Assembly: GCA_964035575.1 (NCBI GenBank)
Contig: OZ037904.1
Location: forward strand, 682,001 to 746,000
Reading direction: 5' to 3'
Length of the DNA stretch: 64,000 nucleotides
DNA from: Rhynchopus sp. YZ270_cl-10
Taxonomy: Eukaryota; Euglenozoa; Diplonemea; Diplonemida; Diplonemidae
In this document: piece by piece, positions 40,149 to 48,532 of the stretch
Layout: the number at the start of each line of letters is the position of its first letter
Position numbering within the stretch: position 1 is the stretch's first letter
The notes under the pieces: generated by a model
Told to the model about the DNA's origin: nothing
The model's database searches: none
The model's input: the letters and a program-made list of their open reading frames with translations, nothing else
Position numbers and translations under genes: made by a program

Positions 40149-40215
40149 GACAAAGTGAAGTTGATAGTGCAAACGCCTCTGGGACGCAGGCACTGACACT
40201 CCGCGGGTTATCGTT
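40149..40215. mobile_element. 67-bp hairpin module inserted into array unit 5
   Basis: The other units read GGGCAAACAACAAATAAAAC here without interruption. Unit 5 reads GGGCAAAC, then a 67-bp segment (GACAAAGTGAAGTTGATAGT... GCGGGTTATCGTT), then AACAAATAAAAC. The segment is a GTGC/GCAGGCAC-type module like 22428-22535. No target duplication is evident. This is direct evidence that the module moves. Confidence 0.85.
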
Positions 40216-40293
40216 AACAAATAAAACTTAGATGAGCGAACACTCCTCTTGTGAGCACATCTAATAAAAAGTGAAGCAAAATAGATCACGCTT

Positions 40294-41046
40294 CTAGAAA
40301 GCAAGAGGCCACTCGTTTGAGACGCAAGTGTGTGCCGGGCATCCGTTCGAAGGAATGCCCGGACCAGTGGGCACGCATTTGTTCATCTCACACTGCCCGT
40401 TCCAGCGGCAGAAGTTCTTCAGCACGGGGTCGTGGCACAAACCCACCGACGCCTTCGTCGAGCAGTCCACAGCATCACCAGGGCTGATCGCAAACGCAGC
40501 CCACTCCACGTCGCCAAGGGTGTCGAAGGTCTCAATGCCTCCAGGTGCAATCTCCTTCCTGTACGAGGTCATCCTGTGTGTGAGGCCGCCAGGTGCGCCA
40601 GTCACGAAGTTGGGTGCACAGCGTGATGCCTCCCACCCGTTCCCACGAAGGTATGTAGGGAGTGCGCCCTTCATCGACGGGCACGGGTGGCACTCGTAAA
40701 TGAAGACGTAAGCTTCACACGTGCGTCCTGCATTCGGGCACGAGTAGCGCACAGTCGACCCTGCCGGGAATGTCTGTCTCGGCACGTCCAGCATGTGTCC
40801 CTTCAGGAAATCAGGCACATCACGGAACTCAGACCCAGACACACCTGGCCAGGCAGGGATGTTGTCGTACAGAAACGTGAGGCGGATGCCACCTGCAATC
40901 TGCTGCATAGGGTCGCCTGCTTCATTTGCGACTGCTTTGACACACGCTTGAGTTGCCGGGTCGCAGCCGTCCGCCGCAATCAGCAGTGCGCTTGCCATGC
41001 TTGCCATGCACATCAGACCTGTGAACTGCAGTGTTGCCATGACCAT
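40294..41046 (-). CDS. Secreted cysteine-rich protein, array copy 5
   Basis: 250 residues with CMASM, PAWPGV and CAPNF variants. The 3' spacer of this unit carries the 67-bp module insertion. Its leader has two extra bases (TTTGTGGTGAGG). Confidence 0.9.
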   Translation of the reverse strand: MVMATLQFTGLMCMASMASALLIAADGCDPATQACVKAVANEAGDPMQQIAGGIRLTFLYDNIPAWPGVSGSEFRDVPDFLKGHMLDVPRQTFPAGSTVRYSCPNAGRTCEAYVFIYECHPCPSMKGALPTYLRGNGWEASRCAPNFVTGAPGGLTHRMTSYRKEIAPGGIETFDTLGDVEWAAFAISPGDAVDCSTKASVGLCHDPVLKNFCRWNGQCEMNKCVPTGPGIPSNGCPAHTCVSNEWPLAF

Positions 41047-41551
41047 TGTTTGTGGTGAGGAAAGGTGTAGGTTAAAAGGGATTAACTGTTGTGGATGAGG
41101 GTACGAATGTCAGGGCGAAGTGGGATGGGGACTAAGAAAACATACTGACGACACTTTTTTGTTGCTTTGACAACTCAACGGTGAAGTTGGCTATGGAATA
41201 AGCGAAAAATGAAACTATCTGCAATGCAGACAACAAGTTCAAGAGAAACACAACCACACAAAGTGGATGTGTAAAACTAATGGTGAATTTGAAGTGAAAA
41301 ACACGAAAGATGAACGCATCACAGACACAGACACCAATCAAGCACAACAGAGCAGCATGCGGCATTCACTCTGTTGTTGAACATGGAAAGTCCCTTCCCG
41401 CTCTCACACATTGCAAGGCAGGGTCAGGATGGGTGTAAGTTTGCAGTGCCCTTGTGACAGTCACAGGGCAAACAACAAATAAAACTTAGATGAGCGAACA
41501 CTCCTCTTGTGAGCACATCTAATAAAAAGTGAAGCAAAATAAATCACGCTT

Positions 41552-42304
41552 CTAGAAAGCAAGAGGCCACTCGTTTGAGACGCAAGTGTGTGCTGGGCAT
41601 CCGTTCGAAGGAATGCCCGGACCAGTGGGCACGCATTTGTTCATCTCACACTGCCCGTTCCAGCGGCAGAAGTTCTTCAGCACGGGGTCGTGGCACAAAC
41701 CCACCGACGCCTTCGTCGAGCAGTCCACAGCATCACCAGGGCTGATCGCAAACGCAGCCCACTCCACGTCGCCAAGGGTGTCGAAGGTCTCAATGCCTCC
41801 AGGTGCAATCTCCTTCCTGTACGAGGTCATCCTGTGTGTGAGGCCGCCAGGTGCGCCAGTCACGAAGTTGGGTGCACAGCGTGATGACTCCCACCCGTTC
41901 CCACGAAGGTATGTAGGGAGTGCGCCCTTCATCGACGGGCACGGGTGGCACTCGTAAATGAAGACGTAGGCTTCACACGTGCGTCCTGCATTCGGGCACG
42001 AGTAGCGCACAGTCGACCCTGTCGGGAATGTCTGTCTCGGCACGTCCAGCATGTGTCCCTTCAGGAAATCAGGCACATCACGGAACTCAGACCCAGACAC
42101 ACCTGGCCAGGCAGGGATGTTGTCGTACAGAAACGTGAGGCGGATGCCACCTGCAATCTGCTGCATAGGGTCGCCTGCTTCATTTGCGACTGCTTTGACA
42201 CACGCTTGAGTTGCCGGGTCGCAGCCGTCCGCCGCAATCAGCAGTGCGCTTGCCATGCTTGCCATGCACATCAGACCTGTGAACTGCAGTGTTGCCATGA
42301 CCAT
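41552..42304 (-). CDS. Secreted cysteine-rich protein, array copy 6 (first transcribed)
   Basis: 250 residues, the most diverged copy: CMASM, PAWPGV, FPTGSTV, ESSRCAPNF. The frame is open upstream to 42490, but comparison with the other units fixes the start at 42304 (MVMATLQF). It lies at the upstream edge of the array; similarity to other units ends about 55 bp upstream of the ATG. Confidence 0.9.
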   Translation of the reverse strand: MVMATLQFTGLMCMASMASALLIAADGCDPATQACVKAVANEAGDPMQQIAGGIRLTFLYDNIPAWPGVSGSEFRDVPDFLKGHMLDVPRQTFPTGSTVRYSCPNAGRTCEAYVFIYECHPCPSMKGALPTYLRGNGWESSRCAPNFVTGAPGGLTHRMTSYRKEIAPGGIETFDTLGDVEWAAFAISPGDAVDCSTKASVGLCHDPVLKNFCRWNGQCEMNKCVPTGPGIPSNGCPAHTCVSNEWPLAF

Positions 42305-42381
42305 TGTTTGTGAGGAAAGGTGTAGGTTAAAAGGGATTAACTGCTGTGGATGAGGGTACTTGCGGAATGAGAACCCTTGTT

Positions 42382-42412
42382 GGATGAATATACCTCTCGT
42401 GCACACACAGCA
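42382..42412. repeat. Hairpin module, CCTCTCGTGCACACACAG type
   Basis: TTGGATGAATATACCTCTCG then TGCACACACAGC. Lies at the right edge of the array, about 340 bp 3' of the PDZ gene stop. The interval 42361-42750 has nothing else recognisable. Confidence 0.5.
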
Positions 42413-42750
42413 AAGACACCAGGACAAAGCTTCTGACAGCTTCATCCTTGCAGGTTTGTAAATGCAAAATGTAGACAAAATGGGACACACTTTTTATTTT
42501 TTATTTATTTCGTTTTTACAACCGTGTGAGGAGTTTACTGGGATTTTACTTGGGTTTATTCTTTATATTTCTGATTCGTACAAATGAAAACAAGCAAAGG
42601 GGCAATGTAAGGTGGAGAGAAAACAAACGAAGTTCAAGATGTGACATCCCGAAAAAAAAACCCCCACGACACGGTACAATCATACAATCAAAAAAAAACA
42701 CTACACACAAATAGACAGCAATGTTCGCATCACCACACCCCCTCTCTCTC

Positions 42751-45021
42751 CTACCCAAGCCACTCTGGAGATCGCTGTCGACCTCGCTGTGCAGCAGGGA
42801 TGGGTCGATGCGTTCTGAACGACGGCTTCTCCAAGGACTCATCACTGCACAAGGACACTGGCAACAAAGGCTCGACGAAGGTGTGCCGTGAGTCTTTGTT
42901 GTGCAGGATGACGCTCCCTGCATCACCACCACCACCACCACCCGCCTCCTCATTCTCCACACCCTCCTCCTCCACGGTCTCTACCACACTCTGTTTCGCC
43001 TGCAGCGCGCTGACCAACGCCCTTTCCGTATTGTCCTGTCTATCCGTCAACACCTTCAACGCTTGAAGTAACTGCACATCCAGAGTTGCCTTGCCAGGGG
43101 TGGAAATATTGCTCTTCTTCTCTTCAAAGCTTGCCCCACGTCCACGAGAGGTTCCCCTACGGGGAGTACGCGGTGGAGACCGCGATGGAACCGATGAAGG
43201 CTCCCTCACCACTGAAAGCGGCGCCCGATCACTCCCTCTCCCCGCCTCTGGGTCGAGGTGCAGACAACATGCACAGCTTCGACCTACTTCTTCCCGTCCT
43301 TCCCCTTCGGGGCCTCCTTGCGCAGAGTAAAACCCTGGGCCTTCCTGTAGTGGCAACATTCCGGTGTTCAATGCGAATGGTGGTAACGTTCCGTGCAGGG
43401 GTTGTGGTGTTTCTGCGGATGGTGCGCCGCTTTGCGCCTCACTCATCGACTCCGTATCAGGCTGCGGTGCAACATAGCCATCTGGCGGGGCGAAGCGGAA
43501 GGTAATGCGGGGTTGCTGCAGAAGCCCGATGAGGTCGCCCTTCTTTGCGACTGGGCGGTCCAGCGCGGCGATGATCTTTCTGCCTACAAAGGGGGAGGCT
43601 CCTGCCCGCTCTGCTGGCCCGTCGACACCTTCCAGCATCATGTCTGCGGAGACGATCATCCCTGCCGCTTCACCTTCACCCTTGACGACGGTCAGCTCAT
43701 CTTCACCAGGCTGTAGAGGGGGTAGGACATCCGCAAAGTGCAGTGGGATCTCAAGCGTCGCACGGTTTTGAAGTGCGGACATAGCATCCGGGAGGGAGTA
43801 CACCGGTCGGTAAGCAACATGGGTAACACGCTTGCCAACAAAGGCGTTGGCGCCAGAACGTTCGCCAGCACCGCCTGGGACAACGTCGTTTACAACGAGA
43901 ACGTCGCTGAAGCGGATGCCTGTAGAGAGGGGAGGGGTGAGAGGAGAAAAAGAAAAATTTTTCTTGGTAAGATGGCCCCAACAGCTTCTCATTGCATTTT
44001 TAAAAAAAATGAGGGGTTTTTTTTATTTGCTCTTTTTAAGATGGAAAGTCTTCGTTGAAAAATTTCCTTGAAGCTCGCCTTTTAGTCTCCATGAAAATTC
44101 ATATGACATATCAATTCAGAAAAATAGGAAAATAAATCTAAACTCTTGGCTTTTACAATACTCCAAAAAACACTACATCCAAATAAATCGCGGAATTTGG
44201 AGTAAATTTCCGTCTTTTTTGAACGCAACATTTTGGGTTATATATTTGGCGTGAGGCCACCGAATACAGTCAACACAACCTACATATGACATACCCATGG
44301 ATTCGCCTCTTGATGCAACTGCCACCTTTAGGTGCGCATCTCCTACGATGCCTTCTAGTCGTTTTTGCGTTGCGCTGCGCCGGTCATTCTGATAGGTGCT
44401 ATTTGCTTTTACCTGATCCAGCTGTTTTTGCGGGTTTTTGAAGTTGGATGGGGGTGCGGATGCGAATAGCTCTTTTGCCTTTTGCCGCAACCCTGGCGCA
44501 TCCAGTTCTATACACTCCAGCCCTGAAGGAGGCTCCGTGAAGAAGTATCGTGCATTAGATATCGTCTGCACCGACGCCCACGGACACCGCAGATTGATTG
44601 GCGGCTCGCCCTTCACAACAAATAAAAACTCTGGAAGCGGAGCCCTATGAAAAAAAACCTGCGTAATATCGGCCACATGATTAATCCTTTTCACCATCCA
44701 ATCTACAGTGCAAATACTCAATAAATCCCCTGTTAATAATAGACTTCGCACCGCCGTTTTTCCGTCTCGATTGACCTTCGCAACTTTGTCACACATTTTT
44801 AATTTTTTTGAATCAGAAAAGCGAGGACCCGCCTCAGCAAAACCCCCCGACGGCAATGACGGCACCGCCCCTTTCGGTTTCTCCAAAAAGAATCTCTTCA
44901 CTCCAGGGGGCGGTCCTTGATATGGTCCAGGTGGTAACGTGCTGTTCGGTGAATGAGGAGGCGACTGCTGTGATGGGGGCGGCCGTTGCGAGGGCGGAGA
45001 CGATGGAGGTGATGAAGACAT
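42751..45021 (-). CDS. PH-like plus tandem PDZ-like domain protein
   Basis: Two exons, 45021-44295 and 43919-42751, joined in phase 1 across a GTATGTC...CTACAG intron (43920-44294). The join rebuilds a PDZ domain start (GESMG|IRFSDVLVVNDVVPG), which supports the splice. Total 631 residues. Residues 1-50 are Ser/Pro-rich; ~65-190 resemble a PH-like domain (AVRSLLLTGDLLSICTVDWM; GEPPINLRCPWASVQTISNA); ~225-290 and ~295-380 are PDZ-like, each with an AGERSGANAFVGKRV or PAERAGASPFVGRK type segment. The tail is disordered with a short helix near LLQALKVLTDRQDNTERALV and a Glu/Gly-rich stretch. A scaffold tied to membranes or the cytoskeleton is the likeliest role. An in-frame ATG at 45087 exists, but 45021 (MSSSPPSS) is preferred. 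Confidence 0.8.
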
Positions 45022-45559
45022 ATTGTAGAGAAAAAAACCACCCTCCCCCCCCACAAAAAAAATCGAGAGGAATTTACACCTCCACAAGCGGAAAACTCAC
45101 CCCTAGCAAAAAGGGTTGCGAAAAAAAGCGTGGATACCTAACAAAGATAGAGGTACCCTTAGCAGAGAGGAAGAAAAAAGAGAGAGAGAAGAGCGAGAGT
45201 AATATGTATCTAGACAAAAGAGAGGACGTCGTCAGTGTCGTTTTTTTTTTTTTTTTGGGTTACAACGACGGTCGGCTTTGGCACACCACAGAGACACACG
45301 CGAAAGTGGGTTATACTCAGGCGGGTACCCACTTTAAGTTCTGTTATCCAACACACAGACGCACAGCAGGCACGCTCTGCTATTCCACCTCTCGGAGGAG
45401 AGCTGCCTACAATGCTGCCTCCAAACACCACAGACCTTGCAGGATAAGGAGAAGGGGGGGTCCCAACTGATTACTTCTTTTTGTGTACGGGCTCACCCCC
45501 CTCCCCTTTTTCAAAACCCCCCCCCTTCTGAATTGGTTTTTTGAAGAATGTTTTGGATA

Positions 45560-45723
45560 CACGACGGGACCCAGTGACAAGTGACAAGTGAAAAAGGTGA
45601 CACAGTAAATAGCCTATATCCCAATAGGAAATCACTTGTCATGACAAGTGACTTTTTTGTCATATTATGACAAGTGAAATGACATATCATTTCACTTGTC
45701 ACTTGTCACTGGGTCCCGTCGTG
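45560..45723. mobile_element. 164-bp MITE with TA duplication (Tc1/mariner-like)
   Basis: Inverted ends of at least 34 bp (CACGACGGGACCCAGTGACA AGTG...) directly flanked by TA on both sides (45558-45559, 45724-45725). The interior is itself built from CACTTGTC/GACAAGTG palindromes. TA duplication suggests mobilisation by a Tc1/mariner-type transposase. No coding capacity. Confidence 0.85.
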
Positions 45724-46334
45724 TAGGGAAGAGGAGGAGGGGGGGAGGAGGAGTAGGGGGTGTATATTTAGAAGGAAAACAAAAAAAGAGAAATTTGTTG
45801 AGGAGAAGGATATTTGTTTGAAGAACATAAGATGTCGTTGGGGGGGTGGTGGGTGGGGTGGAAGCTGTACTGCACATTGCGAGGTGTTTTTTTTTTTCAT
45901 TGCCAGAATCCATCAAATTATTGTATTCTGGTGGCAAAAAAAATACGTCTGAATACACAAAAAAAAGAGAAGTTGAAAGTGCAAACACCGTACACCAACG
46001 GACGCAGGCGTTGCCACAAAGAGAAAAAAAAAAAAAATTACAGCCATCATTGGTGAAGGGGAGAAGTAGTGTGAGAAACAAAGCACACTTTACGCAGACA
46101 ATGTGCACCGCACTGTACTGGGAGGGAAGGGGTAGATTTTTTTTTGGGTGATTGTCAGATGAGAAAAAGTTTTTTGAAAAAGAGGGGAGTGTCAGAGGAA
46201 GGGAGTAAAAAAGGGATATGAAAAAAAAAAAAAAAAATAAGAAGATGGTTCAAAAAACCCCAATGAGGATTTGCTAGTTTGTTTAAATCATTGGGTGAAT
46301 AAAAAAAAATAGAAAACAAACCGTTTCTTCTTTT

Positions 46335-46371
46335 GGTAGATGACCCTTAGCTTCTTTTGCTTAGCCACCTT
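46335..46371. repeat. Hairpin module, CTTAG/CTTAG-type
   Basis: GGTAGATGACCCTTAGCTTC then TTTTGCTTAGCCACCTT. Diverged member of the GATGACCCTAAGCC...GCTTAGTCACC class. Confidence 0.5.
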
Positions 46372-46727
46372 AAAAAAAGTGAACTTTAAGAAAATATATT
46401 TCTCAAGATCGTTGCAGCAAGTCACTTCAGTTACACAGCCATGGTTGCTGACTAAAAATAAAAAAGAAAATCTGAAAAGGTGAATACGCAGCACACCTTT
46501 TTTTTACTTCATTTTTGAACAAAAAAAAAATGAATCATTTTTTTTTTTCCCAACCTTCACAGTTTTTTATTGTACTGTGAACGATGCAGGATTCTACAAG
46601 AGTTGGTCTCCTGCACTCGCCGGATCTAAGCTTTGCATCTTTGCTTTCTGCAGTGCAGAATAGTTTTCAAAAGAATCGCTGTGCGATCGGGCCCACCATA
46701 AAAAGAGTGGGAAAAAAAAAAATTGAA

Positions 46728-46757
46728 AGATAAATGTGCCTCTCATGCATACACAGC
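46728..46757. repeat. Hairpin module, TGTGCCTCTCATGCATACA type
   Basis: AAAGATAAATGTGCCTCTCA then TGCATACACAGC. The loop differs by one base from the copy at 22638, and the stem base is changed on both sides (GTGC with GCAT). Confidence 0.5.
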
Positions 46758-47134
46758 TTTACCACTGTCGTTATCGCGTTGGAACACGCTGGGGGGGGAG
46801 GAGAAAAAAGAGAAATAGATGCTCTTAAAATGAAAAAAAAAGGTGTTTTGACTGATCCCAAGCTCATGCTTGAGTCACTTAAAAATCCCTCCCACACCCA
46901 CACCCACCCTCCAAACACCACACAGTGACATAGTTAACATGGTGACAAGAAAATTTCTTTACGTATCAAGCAAATTTTTTGGGAACGAACTCGAGCTTGT
47001 TACGTAATAGGTTACAAAAAAAAGGCAGCACAGAGAGAACATCTTGCATTGTAAAGGGACGGTGGACCTATTATCCACCATAAAATTTCAGATTTTCGTT
47101 TTCAGACCAAATTTTAAGTAGATTAAAAATTGTT

Positions 47135-47209
47135 ATTATCCCGCTGTTATCCCGCTGTTATCCCGCTGTTATCCCGCTGTTATCCCGCTGTTATCCCGCT
47201 GCTATCCCG
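47135..47209. repeat. 11-bp tandem repeat TTATCCCGCTG, six copies
   Basis: Five identical copies and one with CTATCCCGG at the end. It lies in the left subterminal part of the 47055-48097 element; subterminal short repeats are common transposase-binding sites, but that role is inference. Confidence 0.8.
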
Positions 47210-47569
47210 GTCACTCTTTCCCCCCCCTTTTTATCCTTAAACATGCACTATCCTGTGAACCAGAGCTTACGCTCCACGTGAGGAACGTATGGAGATCCAT
47301 ACGTGAATTGTTTTTGAAAAGGTGGAATCCATACGTGTCCATACGGAGGTAATTTGGGTTTTGGATTGGGGCTGGGGTGGGGGTAGGTGAGGGGCGGGGG
47401 CTCCGACCGCCTCTCACCTACCCCCCACAGAATTCTATTCGTAGGAGACAATTTTCTTCTATTTTACCGGATGGTGGAATGCAGCATAGCGAAAGAAAAA
47501 AGTAACGTACCGTGCGCCTGCGGCGCTAGCTAGCGTGTTGCGGAACCTCTGGAAGCTCTCCGGGATGCT

Positions 47570-47932
47570 GTGATGGTGATTGAAGACGACGAGACCGAGG
47601 ACGACGGTGCGAGCTTTTGGCGGCAAAGCCGCCAAAAGCCCTCCCGAAGGGGAAAAAGCGCCTGGACGCGATGTTCAGCGCAAAAGGCAAAGGTGCGCAA
47701 AGGCGAGGTGAAGGAGGAGCTGCTGCAGGTGAAGGAAAAGGTCTTGGAGGTGGAGCAGCCGGACAGCCCTGCGGACTCTGAGGTGATGGAGATAGATGCC
47801 CCAGCAGCAGAAGTACAAGCAGCCCAACCTGCCCAACCAGCCCCACCATCATCCTCAACACCCTCTACCCCAGCTGCAACGCCAGGAAGGAAGATGGCCT
47901 TGCTGCAGCCTGTGCCGGCAAAACCGGCATGA
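47570..47932 (+). CDS. Acidic ORF inside the second TIR element
   Basis: 120 codons from ATG to TGA. N-terminal MMVIEDDETEDDGA, then a basic patch (RQSRQKPSRRGKSAWTRC), a Lys/Glu helix (KVRKGEVKEELLQVKEKVLE) and an Ala/Pro/Gln tail. Not a transposase and not recognisable. Like the ORF at 25857 it is on the plus strand, opposite to all host genes. It may be a regulator or accessory gene of the element, or chance. Confidence 0.35.
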   Translation: MMVIEDDETEDDGASFWRQSRQKPSRRGKSAWTRCSAQKAKVRKGEVKEELLQVKEKVLEVEQPDSPADSEVMEIDAPAAEVQAAQPAQPAPPSSSTPSTPAATPGRKMALLQPVPAKPA

Positions 47933-48532
47933 AAGCGAGCACGCAAACTGGCCGAACGCCAGAATCCCACCCCAAATTTTTAATAAATTTTTTTTTACCA
48001 TCCCAAAAGTTAAAAAGTTAAAATTTAACTCCAAAACAGGGGGACCTATTATCCTAGGGATAATAGGTCTACCCGGATAATAGGTCCACCCCCCCTTTAA
48101 CAGGGTCACCGTGTACTGAAACAAATTCACGTCATTTTTTTTATCTATCCACTTCTACACAAAAATCCACATTTGACAGAACTGATGAACACAACATATT
48201 TTTTCTTTTTTTTTTTTTTTGGTTTTGAAAAATCATTTTTGAAATTGCATTATTGTAAGCACCCCTGCAGGTTCTACACTATTTACTTTTTCCTCTCTAC
48301 GCATCATTTTTGTTGGCGTAAACTTTGCTTTTTTTGTTTTTCTCTTTTTCGCATGGGGGAAAAATGTTTGCCAGATCAACCCAAGCCTCGCTTGGTCTCC
48401 TTCAAAATCATGGCATTGCATGAAAGCGAACGGGAGCTAGGTAATCGGTGACGATATCCAGAAAAGACCCCTTTTTTTTTATGTGTGTCCTTTTCTCGTC
48501 ATCACCCCTCTCCGTGCTCCGGTTCCCTCTTT

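Larger units (their letters stand above)
32401..42360 (-). repeat. Tandem array of 1256-bp units (secreted Cys-rich protein) with one foreign gene
   Basis: Four consecutive units repeat every 1256 bp (gene starts at 33541, 34797, 36053, 37309), followed by the UDP-sugar pyrophosphorylase unit and two more units (41046, 42304). Coding and spacer DNA are almost identical between units, including the upstream TTTGACAACTCAACGGTGAA block, the 36-nt leader and a 3' hairpin. The left boundary is at about 32400, where the block stops 80 bp short of the PPR start; the right boundary is at about 42360. Such uniformity means recent duplication or gene conversion. Confidence 0.95.
47055..48097 (+). mobile_element. 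Second ~1-kb TIR element, TAA target duplication (probable PIF/Harbinger-like)
   Basis: Ends AGGGACGGTGGACCTATTAT (left) and, inverted, AAGGGGGGGTGGACCTATTA (right) are similar but with an indel. TAA lies outside both ends (47052-47054, 48098-48100). Length 1043 bp is almost the same as the 25591 element, and both have 3-bp TWA duplications and GGG-rich ends. Near the right end, GGACCTATTATCC is repeated in inverted order (GACCTATTATCC-TAG-GGATAATAGGTC is a perfect hairpin). Interior holds six TTATCCCGCTG repeats (about 47135-47209) and a plus-strand ORF. Confidence 0.6.
45022..48532. other. 3.5-kb spacer with MITE, hairpin modules and a TIR element
   Basis: No host exon recognised. It holds the 164-bp MITE (45560), a GTGC-type module at about 45966-46020 (GAAGTTGAAAGTGCAAACAC then CGTACACCAACGGACGCAGG), hairpins at 46335 and 46728, a TATCCCGCTG repeat and the 1-kb TIR element (47055-48097). 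Confidence 0.6.

Noticed and set aside
42305-42490. N-terminal extension of array copy 6
   Set aside because: The open frame upstream of MVMATLQF is absent from the other units, and the leader with its AG is conserved at the shorter start.
45510-45760. Bacterial-type intrinsic terminator
   Set aside because: The strong inverted repeat has TA duplications and a palindromic interior, which identifies a MITE.
47526-47970. Minus-strand ORFs of 111 and 146 codons in the second TIR element
   Set aside because: Their composition mirrors the plus-strand ORF and neither has a recognisable domain.
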